A stretch of 64,000 nt of DNA from Dasyornis broadbenti (lineage: Eukaryota; Chordata; Aves; Passeriformes; Dasyornithidae), in contig VZRN01006641.1 in assembly GCA_013397935.1 (NCBI GenBank), positions 67,515 through 131,514 of the forward strand. Direction: 5' to 3'. Below, piece by piece: positions 42,601-57,600 of this stretch. A program made the translations under genes and the position numbers. Each line of letters starts with the position of its first letter. The first letter of the stretch is position 1. The notes under the pieces were generated by a model that had not been told where the DNA came from, ran no database searches, and saw only the letters and a program-made list of their open reading frames with translations.

Positions 42601-45600
42601 CAGCAATATAGTTCATGGAATGAGCACTTCCATACAGATAATTCTTCCCACAACTTCCATTAAGCAGTCCTCCATCTGAACAGCAAAAGCCTTACAAGAA
42701 GTTCAGCATAAAAGCAATCCCATGCAGAAGAAACACTTTTTCCAGTTTTTAAAGTGAAGGTACTTTTTTCTTGCATTTAAAATCTGCAGAATGAACAACC
42801 ATAAGTACGTATTTACTGTACATATAGCATTGAAAGGTAAAAAAAAAATTATGTACAATCATTTGCAATGTGCATTCCTAATCACTTCAAAAACATCTAG
42901 AGTCAAAAATATTTATTTTAAGATCCTGGTTTCAGCTCTGGTTTCTCAGAATCCTGTTACCAAATCATATTTTAGCTTACCTAAGAAGCCTTTCTAGTCA
43001 TTGTGCACCAACACACAAAAAAAAATTAACTCACAGATATTTATGAGAAGATTATGCTCTCCAAAGAAATCAGAATCAAGCAAGATTATGGTAGAATATA
43101 AGAATAGATTTTGATAATATTTTCAGAAAAGCTAAAGGAGAACTAGTAGTAGTTTAAGCAGTAGTAAAAGGCTTGTGGTGGTTCTGACAACACAACTTTA
43201 ACATGTTTTTAACACAAGCTGACATGAACATCAGAAACTTACACACATAACATAAAAAAAGAATTTCCTAGAAAAGCTCAGATATTTGCTAATCTTGTAC
43301 TTTACAAGCTGTCCTCCCTTGCTACAAATTCTAACTTTGCCTCAATGTTTACAGAATGATGTTCTGCCACATTGTCCAACCTAGTTCAGGAAGAAAAATA
43401 AATCTTGTATATTTAAATATAAATGCTTAACTGAAATGAAATTCCTCAACAATGACAGTAATCAAATTTGTGCAAAACAGGGGACACAAGGGTTCAGAAT
43501 TAAGAGGTAAAAGTCATCTTTATCCAAGTCTAACTTTCTGTTAAGACTGCTCTTTTTGTAAAAGACAGAAAGTACCAAAACAATAACTTCACTTGTTGTG
43601 AATGTTACTGTAACACACTGTCAACTTCCTCTCACCTACAGTCTGGAAGACGGATACGGATGACAAAACTGTTTGGAAAATGCCCAAGGATCAGGCCTTG
43701 TATTTTGAGCCATCTCCAACATGCTACCCCCTTTTTTATAGAATTACCAGTGATACAAATTATCAGTAAGAGTGCAAATCAATGATTTTTGTTCACCAAT
43801 TTCAGAAGCTCCTTCCACAAAAAAAGAGGAAATCATCCCTATAGGGCAGAGAAACCATTCCTTTTTCATGCCTTTCACTAGGAGAGAAGATTAAGGTAAG
43901 AGTACTCATAAAGGCATTAAAGTACTACAATACTCTCACTGAATGGCAGCTGAATAAAAAAGAAAAACAAAAATCCAACCACTAATGGAACTGTTACCAT
44001 GATAAAAAGATAGGATGTTAATTTTTAAAAAGTCGTCTTCAATCTCACCCACAATGACACAGCCCTCAGTTCTACCAAAACAACTCCATTTCGTGGAAAG
44101 GTAGGTTTTTTGACAACTTATGCATTTTGGCTTAGGTTAATATTTCTATAGCAGAGAAAGAAATGAGGCTGTGATTGACAAGGTTTTGCTCTAAGTTTAG
44201 GCCTGCTAAGGCACTGCTATTGACAACTGGTTTTCTGACTGTGTACACTTTCACCAATAAAAGGCTCAGAGGATTACAAAGACAAACCATCTCTTTCTTC
44301 TGTTCACCTAGCTATCTACTTAGAAAAATATCACAGGATCAGATACAGGAAATATCACGGTCAAAAGCAGAATAGGTTTCTATATTTGCCAGAAAACAAC
44401 GGCCGAGTTTCATATTATCATGACACTTCCCAACTAAGAATGAAAGGGCAAGAACAAGTATTAGTTTTATGTAGGCAGATTCCTGCATCACATCTGATTT
44501 GCGAGGGACTTACTAAATGATCACAGGTTCCCTGAAGCCCTAGAAAATTTGAGAAGATTCATCACTACTATGCCTTGGCTACAGCAAAAAAAAAAAATTG
44601 TCTACAAAAGTTTTAAATTCTTCTGAAGAGAAAAAGTACTAGCAGAACTGAAGCAAAAGGAGGACATCAATTCAGACATATAGAATATTTGAACACATTT
44701 GGCTTCAGGAGATGGTTACAGAAAAATTAACACACAGGTTTCCATTTCACAACCTATTACTTCTGAGTTTACAATCTCAACTTGTAAACTATGCAGGTCT
44801 GGAAAAAGTACTTCCTGATCCACAAGACTGTCCTGGTAAACAAGACAGCTATGGGAGGATATATTCAGAAGCAATACTGAACAGTAGATTTATCCTACTC
44901 TACAGGGTTTTTTTGTGCTACTTAAAAAAGGCAGGCATAACGAAATTTGAATACAATACCAAGAAACTGTTTAAAAAATAAAATCCCCAAACAAACTAGC
45001 CCCCTTTCCCCTGACTTCTATAGAGAATTACTTGAATTAAAGCCCTGCATTCAGACTGTGGGTTTTTGTTTGTTTGGGATTATTTTTCCACCAAACTTCT
45101 TTACTTATTACACAATTTGTGTGAAACTTTTTATAACAGGCAACTTATACTACAGGAGGCAGACCACTACTCTGACCACTGCTGCTAATGAGATAGTTTC
45201 TTGAGTTGTCATTTATAGTTCTGGATGCCAAAAAAAAAAAAAAAAAAAAAAAAAANNNNNNNNNNNNNNNNNNNNNNNNNNNNNNNNNNNNNNNNNNNNN
45301 NNNNNNNNNNNNNNNNNNNNNNNNNNNNNNNNNNNNNNNNNNNAAAAAAAAAACAAAAAAACAAAAAAAACCCCACCCACACCAAAAAACCTCCAACACA
45401 CCAAGAAACTCCCAAGAGTAAAACCCAAACCCTTCATCAGCTAAAAGAGGGTGGAAATAAAAACAAGATGGGAGGCAGCATCTCTATTTGTTAAATAGAT
45501 CAAACTCCCATCCCATACATCATACTAATGGGATCAAAACATGCTTTTTCATTTTCAGAACTTTTCAGGAAAAACTTTCTATGTAAAGGCTGCTTAGACA

Positions 45601-48600
45601 AACTTCTGCATTTTTTTCTTCTGAAAACTCAAAATTGTAATTCTTACTTCAATTTTGTTTTTCCTTTACCTCTTTTTTCCTTTGATAAATTAACTTGCGT
45701 TTAATTTCCCTGAACTAAAAGTTTATCTAAAAATATATGGAAGATTTGGTAACATTTAGGACTTCATCCTGTCCTAATGTCCACTGCCCACACCCAAACC
45801 CTCACACACACAACTCGAACTCCTTTCCATACTAAAGGAGTTTCTCATTTAAGTAAAGCAAACTGATGAAGTACTAATTTATATCCAGGATTGAAGAGGA
45901 CATCAAGAAAATGAGAACAAGAGGGACCTCTTTCAGAATCAGAAGGAAGTAAGAAAAACAGGGAACACAGACAAATATTCTGGGGTTCCAAAATGGCTAT
46001 GAATGCACTACACTGCATTTCTGACCTATTCCAAAGTATGACCACCTCTTCATCTTTAGTTAGAGAACTGCCAGTGGAAGTGGTTCTCTTCTGTTCCTAC
46101 ACTCCTCCACTCTACAGTGCACTCTGTCTACAACTGTGCAATCACATGACTGATCAGTAAGTTGCTCCAAGGAAAACCTATCTTTTTTTTTTGTTAAAAT
46201 AGTTTAATGCTGCATTAATTTATTCTGCAAGTGCGTGAGCACTCTAGTGGAAGAGAGTGTAGCAGAAACATGGATTTGGAGTTTTTTTCTGCTTGTGCTA
46301 AAGATGTAGGATGATAAGAAACCACAGAGCTACCCACTCTGGCAATAGCTGTCGCCACAGCACCCTAATTGTAACATGAAATTACACCCTGAATGCCAAT
46401 GTCTTACTAACAAATTAAAATAGAAAGAGTCTGCTACTAATATCAGTGATTATACTGCTCAGCCCATAAATACAGAAAATCAGGCACAGTAAAATAATGA
46501 ACCAGGCAACTGACTGGAAAGCTCAGCAACCCTCTGATGCCCTGAACCAACTCCTTCATAACTCTAAAGCAAAAAAAAAAAAAAAAAAACCACCAAAAAA
46601 CAAAACCAAAACAGAAACAAACAAAAAAACCCACAAAAAACAAAACCAAAACCAAAGAAAGTCCTTCTCTCTAGCATCACCAAAAAATTGATTAAAGAAC
46701 TACCACACTCACTTTGCACTAATATTCTGAGATTCTACCACTGCCATCTCAAACTGGAGGAGCAAAATGAAGCTTCCTGCTTTACCAGTCAACCAGAACT
46801 CTGTCTTCCTGAATCTATACTGTATTACAAAACCGGCACAGTGTTCTTCCCTGTATGCCCAGACTTGCCGATGTCCATGGGTAACAATGTTGATGTCACA
46901 TGGGAGTTAAGCTGTTTATCTTTGCTTGGCAGTTGAGATTCCTTACTTTAAAGGTAGCTGTACAAGACAACTGTAATTTTTCATCCCATCACCCACCAAC
47001 AATTTAGTGTGCAGACATCTGAAAGTTGCTTATTTTTTTATCAGATTATTCTTCTCAGACATCCAAGGTTTGTGAGTATATACAAAGTCACTACATTCTA
47101 ATACAAGCCAACAGTTTATTCCTTTATAGCACAAGAGGTTCTTGTTTTGGTGTTTTCCCCTTGTAAACAGGAAATGAGTCCAAGTATAAATTATAGATTT
47201 CTCCTTTGAAAGGGCATCACTTACCAGTAACTACCATGCTGCTCATGTTAGAGTTCGGGCTATTGAGTACACTGCCTGAAAGAAGTTCGTCAGATCCTCT
47301 CTAAAAAGAAAGAGACAGTAAGAGATTTTTTTTCCTCTATTTTGTGATTTTTAAAGATGATACTTCCTCTTTTAAGATAAGTGCAACAACTTGAAATCTA
47401 AGTAAAACGGTATATTTGCATGGCAATCTGAAATGAGAGCAGCTTAAACACAGTTGTTTAACCCACCACTGAAATGAAGCCATCTCTGGACACAATGAGA
47501 GCTGCTGAACAATAATTTTGTCCAGCATTTCAAATTAAAATATAATTAAATATATTTATTCTATTTCAATAACATTTAAATTAACTTATAGTTTTAATAT
47601 TTTAATACACATATATATTAAATTATCATATCTAGCTGAAACTACAAGGGAAATCTATGCAAATAGAAATACAGAGTTTAGCCCAATTTTAACACCCCTG
47701 TTTAAAAAAAAAAAAAAAAAAGACTTGTGTTCTCAGGAAATTATAATTTTTCATTTTCAGGACATTCATTTATTCTGCAAAACACAATTTAGGGCAGGGA
47801 ATTACATCTTGATCATAATTCTTAAAACATTACTAATATCAATTAATGAAAGACTTAAATGAGGGCTGCAAAAATCAGAGGAGGGTTTATATTGAAAATA
47901 TACAAGATAATCCTTTCCACAAATTATTTGTAAGATGGACATTTGACAAAGCTGAAGAGACGCTTCTTTTCATACCTTGTTCTTTCTTTTTTCTTTACCT
48001 TTTTATCGTACTGCACTATATCTGTGTCCACACACAGAATAGTAAAATAAAGTTTATATACGCATACGCACACAAAGCCATTAAAAGTTCACTTGGTTTT
48101 CAACATCAGCTCTGAAGAATCTTTATACAGTTTATTGAACACTCTAAGCTCCTAAGGGTATATAGGAAGCAACAAAGCTGTGCCTATCAAATCAGCAACA
48201 GTTCCTTTAAAACTGCATTATGCCTAATACCAAGATTAAGCAGGACCATGAGAAGGACCATGTCTTGTCCTTTTCAATGTAAGGATGCATTTCTAATCAG
48301 ATATAATTAAGAAAAAATTTAGCCAGATAAAACTGAGAAACAAGATAAACAAGTTAAAGAAACTGTTATTCAAACTACATTGCTTTCTATTATAAATATA
48401 ATACCAGGTACTCAGTATAAGTTGAAACATACAACATTCATTCTTACTCTTTAATGTTCTATTTTTTTTTAAATGTCATATTGACAAGGGTAGAACGTTG
48501 CAAAGTTCAAGATTACTAGCAGCATTAGATTAGTCAGTAATAGCTGCAGGTTTTTTCTGCTTGCAGCTATCCATCTAGCTTTGCTTGAGAGCCCCTGACG

Positions 48601-51600
48601 GCAGCCTGGACAGCTCAACTGAATAGGAAGAAGTAGCAGCACAGACTGAATCTGTTCATAGTCCGGCTGATTAAGACAATTCAGCAGTTTTTTCCCCTTA
48701 ATATGACATGCATCAATTTGCAATGATACAGCAGTTACTACATAAACAGCTGAAGCAACCCCAGTACTAAATGAATGCTCTTCTCAAAACCTGCAGGAAC
48801 TTACTTCACAATTCTGAAATCTCAAATTTGAGATGCCTTTAGCTTCAGAAAGTTACAACAGCAACTTCTGTGAGAAGGAATGCAAGAGTGATTACATAAA
48901 CTTCTGGTTCCTAGTAAATCAGGCTTTCAAAAAGCTGTTAATTTTTTAATCCACAGCAGAAAATTCCAAAAGAAGCCCAAATTACTCAACAGAGTGGATA
49001 TTCAGTTCCTGTATTTGTATTTCATGAACAGTTCTCTCTTCATTTTCAAACACATCCTTTTATGTTTCATGAATACCTTCATAGTCAACCACAAGATTCT
49101 GTCAGTACACTTGAAAGTTTTAACATTTTTGCTTCAGAAGAATAATTAAATGTGAATTTCTTATACTGGCCTGTATAATAAATTCCACACTTGTCTTATT
49201 CACATAAATTAGTGTTCAAAAGTCTGATTCACAGATGTACAGGTTCATATGTGAAATGTTCTTCCAATCCCTGCATGAAATCACAAATGTATAGCAAACC
49301 TCTGCTAACTCATTCCCATACATATTTCCCAAGCTTTTGGTCAAAGACAAAGATCTCTCTTACCATGTGAGTAATGATCTTATTAAACACACACAGCTAT
49401 TTTTCCTAATTGGTTCTCAAGCAGCCTAGACCCTTCTGTACTTCAATTCAGTATGTAACTTTAAAACCACCTATGCAGCAAAAGACGTGATAGACTTGGA
49501 CACAGAGCATTAAATAACAAAATCAAAAGCAGACACAGTACCTGCCTGGTTACTGCGATTTACTTCAAAAGGGTTATCTGAAGATGCTGGTTGTCTAGTA
49601 AAGCAATTTCATATAAGCACCTCAATGTGTGTTCTTAGACTGGCACTACAGTGTGACACAGGCACCTCCTGAATTACACAGACATAAATACTTATTTTAC
49701 TTACATTTATTCAGCAGAGATAAGACTTTATTCAATTTGTGGTTTGGGGTGCTTGGTTTTGGTTTTATGTGCATCTTCTTTTAGAGGGTGCTAAGCCAAA
49801 AAGGACTGACATATTGCTCCAACAGCAAAGCTTTCGATCACTCTGCTATGTCACACATGAATTTCAAAATCAGAACAAAGTTTCCAAGCATCTTGAACAT
49901 TTATCTTATTCTCAAGCACAGAAGTTCTGCTAGTTGAATGGTACAAAACAAACCTTTAAACTAAATGAGGCAGTTGTATTGAGTGTTTCACAGCTAAGAA
50001 AACCAAACTCGTATCCTTGAAGAACACAGAGAATTAGACTCAAGAAATGAAGATCCAAGAGCAATGTTCACTTAACCTTTTCCCCTGTCTTGTAAATCCC
50101 TGTGTTCTAAAGTATCAAAGCAAGTTTGAGATTGTACAACAACATTGAAAATTGCAAATACAGAGACGGCAAAAACATTCACATCTAAGTAAAAGTAACA
50201 AACAAATAAAAAACCACCATTATTATTTTATTTCACCATAAACTGCAAAGGAAAGTTACTGTAATAACAACGTGGCAGAGACTAATTGAATATCCATTTT
50301 AGCATAGGCAAGGAGATTATTAAGAATAAAATAAGAAGTACAAACTGCTGTTATACTATTAATAGGTCATCTTCTGACATCTAGGCCTCAATAGCACAAG
50401 CTTTCAATGCTATATTTCTATTCCTACCAATGTCAAGAAGATTAAACTACACTAATCTTCCCCAAAAACTAACAACTAACTACTCAGGTCAGAGCTATCT
50501 AGACCACTTACTTATGAAACCAGCATATGCCAAAATACGAGTACACAAAATAACCAAGGGAACTACCAAACATTTTGCAGTTAGTGAACCTTGAATTTGT
50601 CACAGAATCAATACTGCTCCTTTCACCAAAGCCTGTGTTATCACCCCCATGACCCCATGAGACCATTTCCATCCATGGTGGGAAAACATCATGTTCAATG
50701 TCTGGCTTCAGCCAATGGATTTATCTAAAACTGGCATGTAGGATCACTTTCAAAAAAGACAAAAAAATATACCAACTCAGACTTTTAATGTATATTTAAG
50801 TGAAAATTCAGAATTATATATAAAAAAATTATTTTGTACACTGTAAATTAAAGACATCACTTTGGTATTTTAGCTGATTTTCCTAAGTGAATAGTTATTT
50901 CATACACTGTCACTTCTACAATTTACAAAATCAATTACACAAAGAGAAAGAAGAAGCCCCTAGCTCAGCAAATTAATGTCCTAGGTCCTTGCTTTAAGTT
51001 ACAGCTAACTCAAAATCCCTCACTACACAAGCCGGATTTCTATAGTAGAATTTCAGAGGTTTTTTTTCCCCTCCATAAAAGACTACTATAAAGTTTCATA
51101 TTACCACAGGTTATATTATGTAATTATGTAATTTCAGGAAGTCATTACAGGCGTACTATTCTTCCAGGCTAATCAAAAATATACTATTCAGAAGTCTTTG
51201 CCAACTACTGTCCTCACATTCCAGATCAGGCTTTAAATACTTCACACATCCCCCAGTTTTTATTACATCCAAGGTACAACCAGAGAGTAATAACTTTGGC
51301 TTGAGAGTTACCAAAGTCATTTAGTCTTTTATGCATCAAAATACTTTTTGACAACTATTTACATCAGAGACACATAAGCTTTTTTCCCAATAATTCAGGG
51401 CTATGGAAACTGATTAGAAGTTATGGCTAAAACTAACATAACAGTGTATTACAGAGAGCTTATTAGAAGCATGTGTAGAAGCACTACAATAACGTTAGAA
51501 ACAGTGAACAAGTCACAGAACTGCACTCTGTTAAACAAAGTCAACAGTACCATCTAAAATAATTTCTTAATTCCCACTAGAAAATATAAGGAAGACACTC

Positions 51601-54600
51601 AAAGATATTGAAAAATACATTTTCTTACAAATCCTCTGATTTGTGGTATTTATATTTGCTGATATTACAAACCTCTCCCAAAAACAGGACCCTTCTGCCC
51701 TTCCCATTTCCCTCTCCTCCCTTCCCCTCAAATGAAAGATAAGTACAAGAACTTCAGCTGCACTGCACATTTACCACAGTAATTCTCAGCCTACAGGCAT
51801 GAATTTCCCAAGGGGTATGACAAACCATGAGACAGATCTCATGATTTAAGGAAATCCAACAGCATTGTAAAACACTTTATTTCTAACCACATCTGGGAAC
51901 AATTTAAAAGAAAGAGCCAGAAACCGGATGGTATGGGAGAGGAATAAGCATATAACAGTTTCAACCCAGACATTAAACCTTCCCCTCTAACAGTTATGTA
52001 CTGTAAACACACTACTTCAATATCTGAAGTAACTTTGGGGACTGGATGATTGAAACAACAGAACAACACACTTTAAACCCCCAAGCACAGCCTTTATAAA
52101 CTTTGTTCAGTTTACATGTGAGGGATCAGAATTCAAAGGATGATTCATTTTAAACATGGTAAATTTTTATATGAAACACTACATAAATATACCCTCACAT
52201 AATCTTTCACGAAGAAAAAACACTTGATCTGCCTTATGCTCTGATTACACGCACAACTGTCAAAACACATAACCCAAGCTACCCTAAGGAATTTGTTACA
52301 CCTCTCATACGTATAGGATCACAGACGACTCATTCAGGACAGGACAAGCCAAGTCCATATATACAATACAAAACAAACTCCATGCAGGTTCATAAGTATT
52401 TTACAAAGCATACAGTTTAACTATAAGCTTGCTATCACTTCACCAAAACCTTACATACAAGAACACCTACTTGAATTTTTTTAAAGAATACACTGTTTAA
52501 CTATATTAGCATGAAATCTTATCAATTAAGGACATGAACTCCATGAGTGCTCAATAACTCACTTATAACATCACTTGTTTTTCATTCAGTATTAAGTCAA
52601 CTGTATACAATATGACCACCTTTCCATCCTTACTCTCTCTATATTTTCTTTTTAACCTTACTTCAATTATTTTCATATTCTCCCCAGCGAAGCATATATT
52701 GTTTATATAGCCTAAGAACTAACTTTGCCATTTTAACACTCTCAATTTTTCAATAAGAAAGGATCCAAGAGAAAATTAATAGAACATTAATAAAAACACA
52801 TAAATTTTGTAGAAATTGAGAGAGAGTAATCAAGGGAATTTGAAAAGCCTTTAAGATTGACAGGAGACAAAACTCCATTTCCCTGAAAAAAGTCCAGGTT
52901 CCCAAAACACAATGTTGAAAAGAGACAAATTTCTCAAAGCACCAGAAGATTAAGATGGACTATTAAACCAAAAAGCTGAAGAGTAAAGAATCAAATCTCA
53001 ATTTATACCATGTCACACAGCCTTAGTCAGAAACTTCCAAATTCTCAATTGTAATGAAAGACTGCAGGCAAGAATCTTTTCTAATACAAGTCAATGCTTC
53101 AAACATCCAAGAGAAGTACACTAACAAGATAATTTATTCCAGAATTTCAGACTTTCGACTGCACTTTTACCAGGAAAGAAAGTGCTACTCTCGAACTGCT
53201 GTACATTACTGGAATTAAAATTAGAATAGGTGAGAACAACTCACTAGAGCTACCACCTGGATGTGTTCTTTGCCTTCCAGACAGAGAAGCATGGCACCTA
53301 GAGGCAAATTTGGTCGTTCAGTAGCAGTTTCTACATCTTGAAATGCAATCCATATGGAAGGTATTTTCTACTCAATTATCTCGTTTTTTCGCTAATAAAT
53401 TAAAAGTGCTAATGCTATTCTGTCTGTAACTCAATATTCGTGTTACCCATTCACAGAAAACTGGTTTTATGAAAAGGTAAACATGGCTACATGAACTTGC
53501 AGTTATAAAAAATACTCAAACCCCTAAATCCAACATCACAGTCACAACGACTTGTGAAACCACAACCTCATTTGAATCAACTACCACCAAAAGCAAGAAT
53601 CCTACCTTCTCCCTGACCCCAGCAACTTGCTCCTATTCTGTTCTTTCTAATTCTATATTGCTACAAGCATTTATGCAACTACATGCTTTGATACAAATCT
53701 GAATAAAAAGATGTAGCTCACTGTTGTGTCAGCTTAGCTTCATCCTGGTTAAGTTCCCAAGAGAGGTTTGTCAACTGGCTACCTAAACACCTGTTGCACA
53801 AATATTATAGTGACAGAAAAAAATGGAATGCAGCTTGATTTGCTTGTGAAAACATGGCTCAAAGCTCTAGGAAACAGGAAAGGTATTTCCATGCTGGTAT
53901 TAGTACATATTTTCAGAGATGGTGCAGGTGATTGCGTTTCTCTTTGTACAGCTCCTCAATTAAGAAGTAAATCTAAGTGCTCTGTTACAAATGAAAACTA
54001 GGTGATTTCCAATTAGCGAAACACATCAAAACATATCAAATAGGTATACTAAAGCTTCCCCTTACATTGATGCGTACTTACTAAAGAGAACAAACTAATT
54101 TTCAACATGCTTCCTTTCCTTCCATTTTCAGCTCTCCTTAACTTTTTCACATATATTACAATGGCAGAATGAGCATTACAAAAAAAACCAAAGGTACAAA
54201 GAAAAAAAACTGGAGTCAGCTGTTCTGAGAGTAAATATGAAAGCCATTTCAAGCAGAGTCAATTTATGGAAGTTGCTGTTATCAGATATCTTTACTGTTA
54301 GCAGATATCTTTCATTGTAAGAAGTTATTTTTTGTCACTGTGGACATGTTCCCCATACCACTGCTGAAAAGACAAATCCAGATGCCAGTTCTAAACTTCT
54401 GAACGTGGTCAGACTTCAGCCTTACTTCACTTCTGTAATGTTTCACACCTTTTTTTTTTTTGCTGTTTACTTGTGTTATCACAACTATTATTGAATACAA
54501 AGATTGTCTAGAAACATCGTAGCTAACACAAGATTAAAACACCTCCAATTCACAAGCAACCCATTCTTCTCACATCACTCCCTCTGTCTAATCTACTAGC

Positions 54601-57600
54601 AATCAGTAATTATATTAGACATGCAAGGTTAGCTCAAAACTCTAATTCTAACCTTTTAAATACAATAAAACAGACCATCACATGGCATTTGTCTGTAGGT
54701 ATGAATCAATTTTTTATCCTACCACTCCCTTCTTTTTAAGTGGCCAAAATTACAACAGTGAAGGCAAAAAATTTCAGAGAGAAAGGAAAAAAAAGGAACA
54801 GCCTTCTGAAATAAGTTTAGATTAAATTTTAGAAGTGGGAAAATTTATCTTCTGACAACTTGCTAGAATCTGACTTTTCAATACTATTTTCATTATACAC
54901 TGTACAGTTGAAATAAAAAGTCACACCATATCTACAGTATCTACTTGTTTCCACCACGAAGAAATTCTTAGTTATTACTAGAAAAAAAGGTTCAGAGTTC
55001 TATAATTTTGTAGGAGAAGATTACTCCTCAGAATTTGAGTTAAAAAAACAAAGGGGACAATGCTTCAAGAGTACTTACAGACTGCTACTTTGTGCTCTCT
55101 GCCTTTTCTCATCAGTTCCTATCTCCATCAGTTTTTAGCTACTGTCCTTCCCACATACTACTGTATTCCTCCATGTTAAGTTTCAGCAACCAGGATAAAG
55201 GGGGACTTTGTAATACTTTATTGTTTGGAAAACTTAGAAAGTACTAGGACAGTGTTTCTTAGCAGCTTCTACCCATCCCAAACACAACCAACTAAATACA
55301 CACCACCAATTCCCTCTTCTTTTAAGTGCACTGCAAAGGCTGAAGTCCCGACTTTGGGGGGAAGAAGGCCATCCCCACATCTTTAAACATTATAAACTGT
55401 GTTTACAGGTATGAGTTTCTCCATCTAGCTATAACTGGGGCTGTCAATGCTTGGTAGCTGAAGTTTGGTTTTTGGCTGGTGTCCAAAACACTGTCATGAA
55501 GGTCAAAAATTCCCAAATGTTGTGTACCAAATAATGCATCCAAGAAGAAATGACTGGCTCTTTTCTCCTGTCAGATAGAAGCACACCTCACCATTCTGAA
55601 ACATGCAATGCACATACACAAAATGAGTCACTTAATTGTTCAGACCCCATTTACTGCACAGCTACCCATCTTATCTAGGAGAAAGATCATCCATTAGACT
55701 GAAGTAGCACACACTGAAATACAGTAGGAGACATCATCCTCAATGTCCACCCAAAGTTCACCTAAGTTATTCCCTACATCTGTGTGACATATATTCCTTA
55801 CATCATGTTTTATATCCCTCCAAAGATTCTTTTAATTACTCCAGAGAAAAAATACATTATATGCTTCGTACATTCAATGGCTGAAAAAGGCTCATATCAC
55901 CAAGTGTCAAATCAGTTATCAAGATTAAAGCACTGTAATTGTAAAGAGAACACAAGAGAGCAATTCAAAGTACAGTTATTAGATGCTGATGCTCAAAAGT
56001 ATACAGCCAGAGAGTAAGGACCTGATACAATAAGAACAGAGCAACTGTAATGTACTTTTTTGAAATAAAAAAGCAAACATTTTATATAATATGATAATTT
56101 TTTTGAAACGATACATAAAGAAACCTATATAAAGTATAGAATTTCTTCAAGGAAGTGATTTTTTTAAATAAAAAACTGATGAACTGTGTAAATACTAAAA
56201 TTACTGGACTCATTAACTCTCTTCTATTCAAGTATACTTTACACAAACTGCTTATATACAATGCAAGTTCACAAATCAGCAGCATACACAGAGCTAAAGC
56301 TCATTCTTTTGCATTATTTTGCAAATTGTAATGTAAGGAGTGAACTGTGTGCAGTGACATTTCCCTGCCTCCATGAATTTTAGGTAAGCAAAACAAGATA
56401 TTACAGACCAAATCCAGTATGAGATATTTCATATGTACTTAAAAGGTGACTGGGTTCTGACGTGTTCTAATGCTTTCAGAAATTAAAGCACACTGCTCCT
56501 CTGACAGATTTTAGCTAGGAAGCGTGTTTCCACTGCATATTTTGAGTTGCACAAATCCCCACATTCACTCTATGTAAACCAAGTTTTCAAATTGTATTTG
56601 TGATTTTTTTCCACCTCCATTTTAAGTTTTATACTTTGTGTGGGTTTCTGGTGTTAATTTCCAATGACTCAACAGGTAAATAAAACGAAGACCGAACATC
56701 AGATGAACAAAAATGTTTTAAATCAAATTATGTGTACAATACAAATGAAATGGTAATGGTTTCAAATTTATCCCTCATTTTCAAGTAACTCAGATTATAA
56801 AATTGTTAACAAAGCATTATAAGCAAGCATTCCTTTTACTTTATAATTGCCTTGAATATATGCAGTCTCCAAAGCTAAAAAGCCCTCTTTTAATTGAAAG
56901 ACAATACCCAGACTACAGTAGTTAACTTCTTTTACTCTTTCATGAATGGGTTTAAAAAACTAACTTACATGTTCACTTTTCTGTTTAAGAACCAGCCAGA
57001 CAACAGTTAACATAACTTTCAAATTTGTATTGGCACGACTGATGATGATGAAAGAAAGCAAATTTTCCAAGCAGAGTCACATCTCACAATCTGTTTCTCC
57101 AAGTATACTTGAACATATCACAAACATGTTTTGCAGGTGATCAGCATATACATTGTGCGTGAAAAATCTCAACAAAGAATAGAGTAAAAAAAATATCCTG
57201 GATAAGGTGATTTCTCACAGGAAAATCCCTGCCCACATCTGATGACTACCCAGTCACAATAAAAGCAGCATTGGAAGAGCATTAAAACTGCTAATCCAAT
57301 TCCTTGGACTCAAAACTTTCTCCCTACACATTCCCATAGTCCCCCATGAAAAAGCTGACAGCTAAAGGAAGGCCAGATGAATGATCCCAATTGTTTATAC
57401 ACACTTAATAAGCAAAGCATTCCTCAACTTTAAAACATCAGTCCATCAAGAGCAATGAATAGTCACCAGAGAACATAAGGACAAATGTTTCACATGTCCT
57501 TCCACAAAACACAAGTGAAGCTGGCATTACACTGCTACCCACACTGTATACATCCATTAGAGAGAAATCCTATTTTCCATTCTTACCAGCATCTTGAGAT

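Larger units (their letters stand above)
36111..47224 (-). other. PTBP2: PTBP2 intron 3
   Basis: 11.1 kb. It contains the 31-bp palindrome at 38236-38302, a G-run of ten near 39463-39472, the CR1 fragment at 39776-39870, the poly(A) assembly gap at 45256-45343 and the A-rich tract at 46569-46660. A 159-codon frame at 40805-41284 on the minus strand resembles no family and is probably chance. Confidence 0.85.

Noticed and set aside
45206..45494. Lys- or Phe-rich frames across the gap
   Set aside because: They read poly(A)/poly(T) and N bases.
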